From CAYNFR01 sp964616755 (GTDB lineage: Bacteria; Bacteroidota; Bacteroidia; Chitinophagales; Saprospiraceae): a stretch of DNA of 64,000 nt. A program made the position numbers and the translations under genes. Location of the stretch: the NCBI GenBank assembly GCA_964616755.1, contig CAZTSI010000013.1:5364-69363 (forward strand). The letters run 5' to 3'. Below the pieces are notes generated by a model, which was given only the letters and a program-made list of their open reading frames with translations, made no database searches and had not been told where the DNA came from. Below, piece after piece: positions 18,695 to 27,994 of this stretch (position 1 is its first letter; the number at the start of each line of letters is the position of its first letter).

Positions 18695-21016
18695 ATGAGA
18701 AATCTTAACTTTTCTTTTATTTTAGCGTGTTGTCTTTTGAGTTTTGGGTTGTTTGCCCAACCAGAAGCTGGCATGCCTACTGAACCTGGTAAGTGTTATG
18801 CAAAATGTATTATCGCTGACCAATATGAGACAGTAACTGAGCAAGTGTTGGTGCGTGAGGCATCATCAAGAGTAACCGTTGCCAATGCGCGCTACGAAAA
18901 AGCCAGTGCTCAGGCCTTATCACGCGAAGCAGGTACAACGCTATCTGTAGTCCCTGCCAAATTCGAAAAAACAACCGAACAAGTTCTAGCTCAAGATGCT
19001 GCAAGAAGATTAACGATCAGCCCCGCGAAATTTGAGACGATGAGCGAGCAAGTGATCAAAGAAATCAATGCCCCAGGTGTATCTGTCGTCCCTGCCAAGT
19101 TCGAAACAGTAACGGAACAAGTTTTGGTACAAGATGCTTATACAGAACTTAGAGTAGTTCCCGCCAAATTTGAAACAGTAAGCGAGCAAGTGGTAACACG
19201 ACCTGCCTACACAGTCCTTAAGGTAGTTCCGGCTGTCTACGAGACAGTGAGTGAGCAAGTATTAGATCAAGACGCATATACAACGTTGAGTATAGCGCCT
19301 GCGATTACGGACTTAGATGGTTTACGAGATATGATCGCTAAAAATGGATCAAGCTATTCTAAGGGAGGTGTTACTAGATCATTTACCACTGATGAGATCA
19401 GCAATTTGAAATCTGTATTGAGCGGAAATGTAACTCGTTTGACTAAAGATGAATACGGCAATGTTTACGCTGTAGTCACAGAACAGGTATTAGAAAGACC
19501 TGCTTACAGCACATACTCTACCAATGCTGCAAAATATGAAACCATCACTGAACAAGAATTGATAAAAGAGGCTGGTACACGCATAGAAAGAGTGCCTGCA
19601 CAGTTTGAGACCGTTAAGGAGAGTATTCTTACTTCTCCAGCCACTACCAAGTGGGAAAAAAGAAAAACAGATGCCAATTGTCTTTCTGCAAACCCAGATG
19701 ATTGTTTGGTATGGTGTCTAGTAGAAGTTCCTGCTCAATACAAAGAAGTGACTAAGCAAGTTAGAAAATCTTGTGGCGCGGGGTATACAGCTAGTGGTGA
19801 TGATTGCATTCGTACCGTGGAAGTGCCCGCAGAATATGCATCTCGAAGCTACCAGAAATTGGCTCAACCTGCAGGCAGCAACAAAACAGATGTGGCCGCT
19901 CGTTATGTAACACGTAGCTACAACAAATTGCTCATTGGCGCTGGAACAAATTCTACAACTGTTACCGCCAAGTATAGCACGAGAACTTATCGCAAGGTAG
20001 CTACTCCAGCAAAAACAGTTTCTGAAACAGTTCCTGCTAGCTACTCCACTCGTACATACAGCAAATTAGTAAGCCCGGCTACAACGACCGTCGTAGAAGT
20101 ACCTGCTAAATTTTCTACACGTACATACCAAAAATTAGTAACTGACGCCACAACTACAGAAGTAGCTTGTGGAAAATCTTCAATCCTTCAAGGTATTAAT
20201 TTCCGTTCTGGCTCTGCAGAATTATTGTCTTCTTCAAATACAGAAATTGAAAGATTGGCTACTATGTTGAAGGGCAATTCAGCTATCACGGCTAGATTAG
20301 TAGGTCACACAGATACTGATGGATCAGAAGAAAGCAACATCACATTATCTACTAATAGAGCAAAAGCGGTATATGATGCCTTAATTGGTAAAGGAATCGC
20401 GGCGGCAAGACTAAGCTTCGATGGCAAAGGCGAATCTTCCCCGATCGCCACTAATGCTACTGATGCTGGTAAGCTTCAAAATAGAAGAACTGAATTTATT
20501 GTCTTCGGAGATAATTCTGGACAGGGCGACTGCACACTTTATTCAACGAGAACTTATCAGAAATTATCAAGCGATGCAGCAGCGAGCACAACAGACATCG
20601 CAGCTAGATACGAAACAAGAAGCTTTGATAGACTCACATCAGATGCAACTATAGTAAGTACAGACGTTCCCGCTCAGTACACTACACGTACATTTGATAA
20701 GTTAGCGGCTCCAGCTTCTACGACGACTACGGACATCCCTGCTCAATATAATACAGTTACTAAACGCAATTTAGTAAAAGCAGGAGGTTTTACAGATTGG
20801 AGAGAGGTAGTTTGCGACACTGATGTTACACCAGCGTTGGTACGCAGAGTTCAAGAGGCACTAATGGCTAAAGGATATGCGTTGCCACAGTATGGTGCAG
20901 ATAACAATCTTGGTGAAGAAACTAAAGCCGCTTTAGTTAAGTTTCAGAGAGAGAACAACTTACCTATTGGTCAATTAGATATCGAAACGCTTAAGGCCCT
21001 CGGTGTTAAAAGATAA
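18695..21016 (+). CDS. OmpA-family protein with about 20 short repeats and a peptidoglycan-binding domain
   Basis: The ATG at 18695 gives 773 residues with a clean signal peptide ending LFAQ. Most of the protein is an array of 22-24-residue repeats in two flavours: about eleven like KFETVTEQVL (about 35-375) and about nine like KYSTRTYRKV (about 375-690), usually joined by V-PA or TxxxVPA. A 55-residue insertion (about 203-257) breaks the first block. An OmpA peptidoglycan-anchor domain (about 491-610, INFRSGSAELL, VGHTDTDGS, NRRTEF) is embedded inside the second block, and the C-terminus (about 708-773) is a PG_binding_1 domain. The protein is therefore expected in the periplasm or outer membrane, gripping the wall at two points. 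The function of the repeats is unknown. Confidence 0.88.
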   Translation: MRNLNFSFILACCLLSFGLFAQPEAGMPTEPGKCYAKCIIADQYETVTEQVLVREASSRVTVANARYEKASAQALSREAGTTLSVVPAKFEKTTEQVLAQDAARRLTISPAKFETMSEQVIKEINAPGVSVVPAKFETVTEQVLVQDAYTELRVVPAKFETVSEQVVTRPAYTVLKVVPAVYETVSEQVLDQDAYTTLSIAPAITDLDGLRDMIAKNGSSYSKGGVTRSFTTDEISNLKSVLSGNVTRLTKDEYGNVYAVVTEQVLERPAYSTYSTNAAKYETITEQELIKEAGTRIERVPAQFETVKESILTSPATTKWEKRKTDANCLSANPDDCLVWCLVEVPAQYKEVTKQVRKSCGAGYTASGDDCIRTVEVPAEYASRSYQKLAQPAGSNKTDVAARYVTRSYNKLLIGAGTNSTTVTAKYSTRTYRKVATPAKTVSETVPASYSTRTYSKLVSPATTTVVEVPAKFSTRTYQKLVTDATTTEVACGKSSILQGINFRSGSAELLSSSNTEIERLATMLKGNSAITARLVGHTDTDGSEESNITLSTNRAKAVYDALIGKGIAAARLSFDGKGESSPIATNATDAGKLQNRRTEFIVFGDNSGQGDCTLYSTRTYQKLSSDAAASTTDIAARYETRSFDRLTSDATIVSTDVPAQYTTRTFDKLAAPASTTTTDIPAQYNTVTKRNLVKAGGFTDWREVVCDTDVTPALVRRVQEALMAKGYALPQYGADNNLGEETKAALVKFQRENNLPIGQLDIETLKALGVKR

Positions 21017-21037
21017 AAAAAATCAAAAATTTATGAA

Positions 21038-21068
21038 AGACTCGGCATTTTGTCGGGTCTTTTTTTTT
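21038..21068 (+). terminator. Rho-independent terminator after the OmpA repeat gene
   Basis: Arms AGACTCG (21038-21044) and CGGGTCT (21054-21060) pair over seven bases with one G-T, around a nine-base loop, followed by eight T. It lies 21 bases after the stop codon. Confidence 0.88.
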
Positions 21069-21109
21069 GAATGTTGGTCATATACACATGGCAATTTATT
21101 GAATACATA

Positions 21110-21117
21110 TACCTTTG
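21110..21117 (+). promoter_or_regulatory. Candidate -7 element TACCTTTG upstream of glyA
   Basis: The octamer fits TAnnTTTG and lies 19 bases before the glyA ATG, downstream of the preceding terminator, so glyA needs its own promoter about here. Confidence 0.4.
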
Positions 21118-21136
21118 AAGCACAATTTAACCAAGC

Positions 21137-22420
21137 ATGGATAGCGTCTTTCATTTAATCGATCAAGAACTTCACCGACAGCAAAGTGGCATTGAGCTTA
21201 TTGCATCTGAAAATTTTGTCAGCGAGAATGTCTTAAAAGCCTTAGGCACATGTCTAACCAATAAGTATGCTGAGGGCTACCCTGGCAAAAGGTATTATGG
21301 CGGTTGTGAGATCGTCGATAAAATCGAAAACCTCGCCATTGATCGATTGTGCCAACTCTTTGGTGCTGAATATGCCAATGTACAACCTCATAGCGGCGCC
21401 CAAGCTAATGCGGCAATCTTCTTATCTGTACTCAATCCGGGAGATGCGATATTGGGATTTGACCTTAGCCATGGCGGCCATTTGAGCCATGGTTCACCTG
21501 TAAATTATTCGGGCAAGGTATACACCCCCTACTTTTATGGGGTTGAACAAGAGACAGGTCGTATTGACATGGATAAGGTAGAACAACTAGCACATCATCA
21601 TAAACCAAAGTTGATTATTTGTGGAGCCTCTGCTTATAGCAGGGACTGGGATTATCGGCGCTTCAGAGCGATTGCGGACGCGGTAGGAGCGTTGCTATTA
21701 GCAGACATAGCTCATCCTGCGGGATTAATAGCTGCCAAACTTCTGTCTGACCCTCTACCCTATTGTCATATCGTAAGTAGTACTACTCACAAAACTTTGC
21801 GTGGCCCACGGGGTGGGATCATTATGATGGGAAAAGATTTTCCAAACCCTTGGGGAAAGACAACTAAGAAAGGTGAACCGATCATGATGTCCAGTGTCCT
21901 CAATAGCGGTGTATTTCCTGGCATGCAAGGTGGACCATTAGAGCATTGTATTGCAGCTAAGGCGGTAGCTTTTGGCGAAGCATTAGACCCAAGCTTTACA
22001 ATATATGCGCAACAAGTCATCGCCAATGCACAAGTAATGAGTAACGCATTTATGGCTCATGGTTATAATATAATATCCGGGGGCACCGACAATCATCTAA
22101 TGCTGATAGACCTTCGATCAAAAAGTATTAGTGGCAAAGATGCTGAGCAAGCATTAGTCAAAGCCGACATAACCTTGAATAAAAACATGGTGCCTTTTGA
22201 TGACAAAAGCCCATTCGTGACCTCTGGAGTACGTATCGGTACTGCCGCCATTACATCACGTGGATTTGGTGCGGATGAATGTATTCAGGTAGTAGAGATG
22301 ATAGATGCTATCATTTGTCAGCCCAAAAGTGAAACGCTAATCAATAGTACACGTGCTAGGATAAATGAAATGATGGAGGCATACCCGCTCTATGACACTC
22401 GTGTGCATTCGTGGGTATAA
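21137..22420 (+). CDS. glyA: Serine hydroxymethyltransferase
   Basis: This 427-residue cytoplasmic PLP enzyme interconverts serine and glycine while loading tetrahydrofolate with a one-carbon unit. Conserved segments are IELIASENFVS near the N-terminus, KYAEGYPGKRYYGG, QPHSGAQANAA and the PLP-lysine segment TTHKTLRGPRGG, with Lys219 forming the internal aldimine. Length and motifs are standard and no residue seems altered. It is a single-gene unit flanked by a terminator upstream and by 473 gene-free bases downstream. Confidence 0.97.
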   Translation: MDSVFHLIDQELHRQQSGIELIASENFVSENVLKALGTCLTNKYAEGYPGKRYYGGCEIVDKIENLAIDRLCQLFGAEYANVQPHSGAQANAAIFLSVLNPGDAILGFDLSHGGHLSHGSPVNYSGKVYTPYFYGVEQETGRIDMDKVEQLAHHHKPKLIICGASAYSRDWDYRRFRAIADAVGALLLADIAHPAGLIAAKLLSDPLPYCHIVSSTTHKTLRGPRGGIIMMGKDFPNPWGKTTKKGEPIMMSSVLNSGVFPGMQGGPLEHCIAAKAVAFGEALDPSFTIYAQQVIANAQVMSNAFMAHGYNIISGGTDNHLMLIDLRSKSISGKDAEQALVKADITLNKNMVPFDDKSPFVTSGVRIGTAAITSRGFGADECIQVVEMIDAIICQPKSETLINSTRARINEMMEAYPLYDTRVHSWV

Positions 22421-22893
22421 TAATGTCTAACAACTTGTTTCATTTGTTAATAGCCTTTCCGAATAAGAATAGATAACGAACAGAAGTAATTCACAGTTGT
22501 CAACCCAATTCGATGTATACCTCTAAGAGGGACTTTCTTGATATCAAAATTCGAACACGCTAACTCGATCAAACATGTACATCCATCTTCAGACTTTGAT
22601 CGAAGGTCATTGATTCTTTTATTTACAATAAGTCTGGCTAGGTCTGTAGTTAAATTTTATTATTAGAAGAGTATCTCGAAATCAGTAATACATGCTTAGG
22701 GTATTTCTACTGTAAATGAGTAACCGTCGACCATGATCTGCAAAATTGTTTAATATTAGTTGAAAATCATGCCTTTGTCTGAAGAATGTACTCAATAATC
22801 TGCTTAAGCATTGTCAAAATTTCATGCGAGACAATATTTTCTGATACCAAGGATAGTCGGGCTGCGTTGTTGGGTATACTACAAAACGAAAAC
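22421..22893. other. 473-base intergenic stretch
   Basis: AT-rich sequence between glyA and the DUF2167 gene. I see no open frame with a credible start, no strong hairpin with a T tract and no repeat. A near match to the -7 element (TGCCTTTG) at about 22772 might serve the downstream gene. Confidence 0.5.
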
Positions 22894-23844
22894 ATGAAAC
22901 ATCTTCTTACCCTGCTACTCCTTATATCCTATCACTGTATCAATGCGATAGCCATAGATACTACCTTAACAGAAGGGATCGATATTTCAGAAGAAGAGAT
23001 ATTAGCGCTCTACCAAAAGTATTCTGATAGTATAGAGTCTACCTTTGTTTATCAACAGGGACGAGTTGAGATAGGTGACGGTCTCGCCACCATAGACATC
23101 CCCAGTCATTATAAGTTTTTGGATGCTAATTCGAGTGATCGTGTATTAACAGATTTATGGGGTAACCCACCGAGTCCAGAAGGATTTAAGTCACTCGGTA
23201 TGCTTGTGCCTATCGAAGCATCCATTATGTCAGACGATATCTATGTTATCGATATCACGTACACCGCAGATGGATTTGTAAAAGATGACGATGCAAAAGA
23301 TATCGACTATGGCGATATGCTCAAAGAGATGCAAAAAGATACTCGTGAGAGCAATGAGTATCGTCTCGAAAATGGTTATGATCCTATCGAATTGATAGGC
23401 TGGGCTTCGAGTCCTTACTATGATGCCGATACTAAAAAGCTACATTGGGCCAAAGAATTGAAATTTGGAGATAGCGATAGACATACGCTCAACTATAATA
23501 TTAGAATCTTAGGTCGTAAAGGATATCTTGAATTGAATGCGATAGGTGATATGGAGGTGCTTCCAAAAGTAAAAAATGCCATACCAGATATACTACAGAG
23601 CGTCAGTTTTACACAAGGTAGTCGATATGAAGATTTTAATCCTGGTATGGACAAAGTGGCGGCCTACGGTATAGGCGGCTTGATAGCTGGCAAAATGTTA
23701 ATGAAAGCTGGCCTCATAGCTAAGCTAGGTTTGCTATTAGCAAAGTATTGGAAAATTATGGCCGTAGTATTTGTGGCTTTTGGCGCGGGAATTAAAAAAT
23801 TCTTCAATGCTAAAAAAGAAGAAAGTGTAAGTGAATCTACCTAA
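22894..23844 (+). CDS. DUF2167 family membrane protein
   Basis: The ATG at 22894 gives 316 residues with a signal peptide (MKHLLTLLLLISYHC); the reading from 22786 adds 36 unlikely residues. Family features of DUF2167 are GDGLATIDIPSHYKFL, GWASSPYYDADTKKLHWAKE and YNIRILGRKGYLELN. The C-terminus has two hydrophobic helices (about 262-300) followed by a lysine-rich tail, so most of the protein should face the periplasm with the tail inside. The family is widespread and has no established function that I know of. The gene stands alone, with gene-poor DNA on both sides. Confidence 0.88.
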   Translation: MKHLLTLLLLISYHCINAIAIDTTLTEGIDISEEEILALYQKYSDSIESTFVYQQGRVEIGDGLATIDIPSHYKFLDANSSDRVLTDLWGNPPSPEGFKSLGMLVPIEASIMSDDIYVIDITYTADGFVKDDDAKDIDYGDMLKEMQKDTRESNEYRLENGYDPIELIGWASSPYYDADTKKLHWAKELKFGDSDRHTLNYNIRILGRKGYLELNAIGDMEVLPKVKNAIPDILQSVSFTQGSRYEDFNPGMDKVAAYGIGGLIAGKMLMKAGLIAKLGLLLAKYWKIMAVVFVAFGAGIKKFFNAKKEESVSEST

Positions 23845-24434
23845 GTTATAGAATGCAAAAGGAGCAGAGGTTTTGAAACTAGCTAAACGACCTATGGCAA
23901 AAGGGCTAGACTACAGATTTTATTCAAAAAAGATGACAATCAACATCGAGTTCATCGGTATTTGTCCTCATTAGATTGACATGAGACCATCTGCCTACTC
24001 AACCCCCACTTCCTGAATATCAATATCAAATTCTTCTGCAATCACGCTAATTACTGCAAACAGGTTATAAAATATTTGAATGCACAGGATCACCTCTAAA
24101 GACTAGATATTATAAGAAGATAGCAGAAGAAACGGGACTTATTAAATCATGTAATCATTATCATATCATTAATTGAACCATTGAAATAATTGAAATAATT
24201 TGCTCTTGGTCATTACTGTGTGCCACCCATGCTTATAACTCCTCAAAGAGTAAACATCACCAAAAGGAAGGTGCTTAAACTATTATTTACTCGAAAAGTA
24301 CTCCCATCCAACAAGATCGTCACAATTTCACGCTATTCTATATCCATTGGCGTTAATTATTTAGATTGTTGACTACATTGACGAAGGCAAATTGAAATTT
24401 TAAAACTATTTTTGATATAACATGACGTAAATTA
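23845..24434. other. 590-base intergenic stretch with possible coding debris
   Basis: No complete gene. On the plus strand near 24061-24175 a short open stretch reads GYKIFECTG then TRYYKKIAEETGLI and stops; on the minus strand near 23995-24100 another reads VIAEEFDIDIQEVG and stops. They overlap, so at most one is meaningful, and neither has a start or a recognised family. Confidence 0.35.
24407..24414 (+). promoter_or_regulatory. Candidate -7 element TATTTTTG upstream of the inositol oxygenase gene
   Basis: The octamer fits TAnnTTTG and lies 20 bases before the ATG at 24435. No -33 element with good spacing was found. Confidence 0.4.
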
Positions 24435-25304
24435 ATGAAGCACTTTAGTAAATCGGAGAAAAACCCATTGGCTGACATAGATCATTGGGAAGATGACCTA
24501 CTAACTAGATATCCCAAACCTAAGGAAAAAGCTAAGGCAGATTATAGAAATTATGATGATAATCCCCGGTTAGTGACCGTGCGAGAATTTTACAGATTAA
24601 ATCACACTTATCAGACCTATGATTTTGTTTTGTCTAAAGAGAGAGAATTCCTCAGCTTTGACAAACGAAAGATGTCGATATGGGACGCCATCGAATTTTT
24701 GAACACCCTCGTTGATGATTCGGATCCAGATACGGACTTAGATCAATTTCAGCACCTACTTCAAACTTCTGAAGCCATCAGACAAGATGGACATCCCGAT
24801 TGGTTTGTACTAGTTGGCTTTTTGCACGATTTGGGCAAAGTTCTTTGTCTTTTTGGCGAACCGCAGTGGGCTGTGGTCGGAGACACATTTCCAGTAGGGT
24901 GTAAGCATTCTGATAAAATCGTTTATCCAGAATTTTTTGAAGCTAACCCTGACAGTAAAAATCCCGAATATAATTCTATCTATGGTATTTATAGCCCCAA
25001 CATCGGACTAGCCAATGTCAAAATGAGTTGGGGGCACGATGAATATATTTACCAAATCATGAAAGACTATTTACCTGAAGAGGGGCTGTATATGTTGCGA
25101 TATCACTCGTTTTATGCCCAGCACAGAGAGAACGCCTACGATTATCTTATGTCTGCGCACGATCACGATATGTTTAAGTGGGTGGATAAGTTCAACCCCT
25201 ATGACCTTTATTCAAAAGTGCCGGTGCCCCCGAATGCAGAAAAACTCAGACCCTATTATGAAGATCTCGTCGCCAAGTACCTGCCTGACACATTAGGCTT
25301 CTAA
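24435..25304 (+). CDS. Inositol oxygenase (MIOX)
   Basis: The 289-residue protein matches eukaryotic myo-inositol oxygenase in length and along its whole sequence. MIOX is a non-heme di-iron enzyme that cleaves myo-inositol with O2 to D-glucuronate. All six iron ligands of the human enzyme can be placed: His107 (FQHLLQTSE), His131-Asp132 (LLHDLGK-like LHDLGK), His201 (SWGHDEY), His224 (YHSFY) and Asp257 (NPYDLYSK). The substrate-loop segment GEPQWAVVGDTFPVGC is also conserved. It has no signal peptide and is cytoplasmic. No other inositol or glucuronate gene is nearby, so the pathway context is missing. Confidence 0.95.
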   Translation: MKHFSKSEKNPLADIDHWEDDLLTRYPKPKEKAKADYRNYDDNPRLVTVREFYRLNHTYQTYDFVLSKEREFLSFDKRKMSIWDAIEFLNTLVDDSDPDTDLDQFQHLLQTSEAIRQDGHPDWFVLVGFLHDLGKVLCLFGEPQWAVVGDTFPVGCKHSDKIVYPEFFEANPDSKNPEYNSIYGIYSPNIGLANVKMSWGHDEYIYQIMKDYLPEEGLYMLRYHSFYAQHRENAYDYLMSAHDHDMFKWVDKFNPYDLYSKVPVPPNAEKLRPYYEDLVAKYLPDTLGF

Positions 25305-25409
25305 GCGCCGAACACACCTAATGAAAGTATTTTCATCTTGTAAATACTGGTCATTTTTGCAAATTAAACAAGGATGTGGCCGAGTGAAAATGAATAGACA
25401 TGCTGTCCA

Positions 25410-26558
25410 TCAGTCTTGCTGCTCGCAGCCTCCTATTTTTGCTAAGAACTGCGCACCTTGAGAAATGGTAAAGCCATTCTCTAATTCTATTTGCTGACCG
25501 GCATCAAATGTAACCTTGCTGCTATACTCCAATAGTGACGTACTAAGGATCTTAGTCACCGACTGTCGATAGGATGATATGCCCTCCGGGAATGTAATAT
25601 GAACAAGATCTTGCTCCAGACAAAAATCTACACAACTTTCGGGTGTACCTGCATCGATCCAGCGCTGGATCATATCTATCTCTATGGCACTCAGAGGATT
25701 GGAACTGCGACTATTCATTGCCGGAGCGGAAATAGGCGTGCTGCAACCCGCAAAGCCATCAATAGTAATGGTGCCTACTAGCAATGAACCAGCAGCTATA
25801 CTGGATCCACAACTATTTCCTCCTTGTAAAAAGCTAACATAACTACTTAAGTTAAGCCCTCCTGCCGAATTTTCTATATGACATCCATTACAACTTTTCT
25901 GAAAGAGAAGTGATATTTCTGACCAACCTATCTGTCCATTGTCACAAAGATCATTTGCATTATTGACATAACCTGCCGGTTGTTCACAATCGACCAAGGG
26001 GTAATGGATATTACCAAGGCCATCACCATCTTCATCTGCATACCAGGTAGGCGCCCCCGGGCCATTACAGTTACCACAATTGTCGGTTATGCCATGACAC
26101 TCCGCCGCATTAATGGCAAATAGCATCTCTCCAATAGCGGCACAGCTGCCCGCACCATGAGTTGATAAGACCGTTATCAAGATTTTCTTGATATATACAC
26201 TATTAAAATTAGGCCCTGCGACACCTTTATAATCTGTCGTTTCAGGAGCTTGAGGAATGACAAAACTTCCAAGCTCCGTCCAGTGTATGCCGTCCAGTGA
26301 ATAGTCTACAATGATATCCTTGATACCTCTACTACTCTCCCCTATTCGATTTGAATTCCAGATATGAGAAGAATCTATATAGTGATTAGCACTAAATTCA
26401 TATAATACCCAATGGCTTACAGGCCTGTTGGGATTGGGATTTATCTGTTTAGTACATGACGTCCAACTACGTGCCCATTGATTGCCATTATCACTACATT
26501 GTGCAAAGCTACCGTGGGCTGCTAAGACAAGTAAAATAAACAATATAAGTGCTCTCAT
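25410..26558 (-). CDS. Secreted protein with c-type heme motif and coat-hanger-like C-terminal domain
   Basis: The 382-residue protein has a signal peptide (about 1-19). Residues about 20-140 resemble a discoidin-like beta-sandwich (SHWVLYEFSANHYID, IVDYSLDGIHWTELGSF). A Gly-Asp-rich calcium-binding-like turn (YADEDGDGLGN) follows near 165-180. Around residue 222 is a single CxxCH heme-attachment motif, CNGCH, in a context like the planctomycete-type cytochrome c domain (LLFQKSCNGCH, then IQRWIDAGTPE). The C-terminal 45 residues, with FDAGQQIELENGF, look like the coat-hanger stack domain found in Saprospirales-like secreted proteins. It is the last gene of a three-gene minus-strand block with the DUF1501 and DUF1800 genes. 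Confidence 0.78.
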   Translation of the reverse strand: MRALILFILLVLAAHGSFAQCSDNGNQWARSWTSCTKQINPNPNRPVSHWVLYEFSANHYIDSSHIWNSNRIGESSRGIKDIIVDYSLDGIHWTELGSFVIPQAPETTDYKGVAGPNFNSVYIKKILITVLSTHGAGSCAAIGEMLFAINAAECHGITDNCGNCNGPGAPTWYADEDGDGLGNIHYPLVDCEQPAGYVNNANDLCDNGQIGWSEISLLFQKSCNGCHIENSAGGLNLSSYVSFLQGGNSCGSSIAAGSLLVGTITIDGFAGCSTPISAPAMNSRSSNPLSAIEIDMIQRWIDAGTPESCVDFCLEQDLVHITFPEGISSYRQSVTKILSTSLLEYSSKVTFDAGQQIELENGFTISQGAQFLAKIGGCEQQD

Positions 26559-26568
26559 GACATGAATA

Positions 26569-27987
26569 TTAAGATATTGGCAAAAAACCCAAGGGCCCTG
26601 ACGATGAAATTGGCGTCCAAAACCGACCTATATTAGGTAATATCTGATCTAAATCACTACTCGAGGCGCCCATCCAAAGTGCTAATTCTGCAAATAACTC
26701 ATCACATGAGATGGTCGGCAGAATCCTTCCATTGCCAGTGTCGAGCGGATTATTGAGATATAATTCCGGAAAACTTCCATAAATCTTCTGCCCACTCACG
26801 GCGCCGCCAATGACGAGGGAATTGCCACCCCATGCGTGATCGGATCCATCACCATTAGATACTAACTTACGTGCAAAATCTGACGCCGTAAAAATGACCA
26901 CATCGTTTTGCACTCCCAATTCTATTAGTGAATTGTAGAATGCACCTATCGCATTGTCCAATGTGCTCATGAGATCACCATGATCTTCAATGTGATTGTC
27001 ATGATTGTCATATCCGCCGTGTTGAACAAAGAATGTTTGATTAGACATACCGAGAGGTCCACGAGCCGCAATGACTTCTGCAACACTCTTTAGTTTTTGA
27101 GATAGCACATCATCAGTGAAGCTGGTACTAAACGGTGTACCTTGTGCTAATGCGGCGCCAAATTCAATAGCACTATTCTTACTATTGCTTATCGTGCCGG
27201 CATATGCCTTCTCAAATATATTCTGATAACTCGCCTCCAAAAGACTGTCTAATGTCTGTCGCTTTAGTGTATTATAAAAGTTTGTACTATTCGAACCACT
27301 TATCGAGACCGCACCGAATCCAGCTTGAATCGCATATCCGGAGATGATATTCCCTCTCTGAAAGGTATTGATACCATCAAGGGAGATATTCATCGAGATA
27401 TTCTCATTGGAGTTATTAGTGTAGAGAATATCTGCCAGACGCCCCCCCCAACCTACGGTGCCTCGTTCTTGAGGTATGGAGGTCTGCCAATGCAATATCT
27501 GGTCAGCATGTGAATACAAGCCCAAAGGCGCCTTTTTGAATCCATTATTGAATTCTGACAATGTCGTGGGCTCTACCAATGCACCGATATTAGCGATAAA
27601 TGCTGCATCGCCCGCGTTAAATAGTTGTTGAACATTGACAAGATTGGGATGGATTCCGAATAATTTTCCGCCTACATTTGTCGGATGGATATCCCTCAAT
27701 GTACCGCTAGCTATGGCAAGATTAGTACGGACATTGGCATATTGTTGATAGGCCATTGGATCCTTGGGCACCAGCAAATTATAGCTATCATTACCACCTG
27801 AAAGCATTAGACAGACAATAGCTTTGTAATTAGATGTAACAGGAGGAAATAACGGTCTATTAGCGGCAGCGGCAGCATTAATCAATCCAAGATTCGTAAT
27901 ACCTGACAACAAAGAGGTAGCACCTACAGAGGCGCAGCCCACTCCTATTTGTTTCAAGAACCTTCTTCTATTATGTTGAGATGCCAT
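26569..27987 (-). CDS. DUF1501 family protein with twin-arginine signal
   Basis: The 472-residue protein starts with a Tat-type signal, NRRRFLKQIG, followed by a hydrophobic stretch, so folded export by TatC is expected. The body is the DUF1501 family, related to the alkaline-phosphatase/sulfatase fold: VCLMLSGGNDSYNLLVP near residue 60, FVQHGGYDNHDNH near 325 and FTASDFARKL with GSDHAWGG near 375-395, which hold the likely metal-site residues. The biochemical role of the family is not established. It lies seven bases downstream of the DUF1800 gene, the usual partner. Confidence 0.9.
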   Translation of the reverse strand: MASQHNRRRFLKQIGVGCASVGATSLLSGITNLGLINAAAAANRPLFPPVTSNYKAIVCLMLSGGNDSYNLLVPKDPMAYQQYANVRTNLAIASGTLRDIHPTNVGGKLFGIHPNLVNVQQLFNAGDAAFIANIGALVEPTTLSEFNNGFKKAPLGLYSHADQILHWQTSIPQERGTVGWGGRLADILYTNNSNENISMNISLDGINTFQRGNIISGYAIQAGFGAVSISGSNSTNFYNTLKRQTLDSLLEASYQNIFEKAYAGTISNSKNSAIEFGAALAQGTPFSTSFTDDVLSQKLKSVAEVIAARGPLGMSNQTFFVQHGGYDNHDNHIEDHGDLMSTLDNAIGAFYNSLIELGVQNDVVIFTASDFARKLVSNGDGSDHAWGGNSLVIGGAVSGQKIYGSFPELYLNNPLDTGNGRILPTISCDELFAELALWMGASSSDLDQILPNIGRFWTPISSSGPLGFLPIS

Positions 27988-27994
27988 GAGTTTC

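Noticed and set aside
23995..24175. Two overlapping short open stretches on opposite strands
   Set aside because: Neither has a start and they overlap, so no gene is called; listed only as possible debris.
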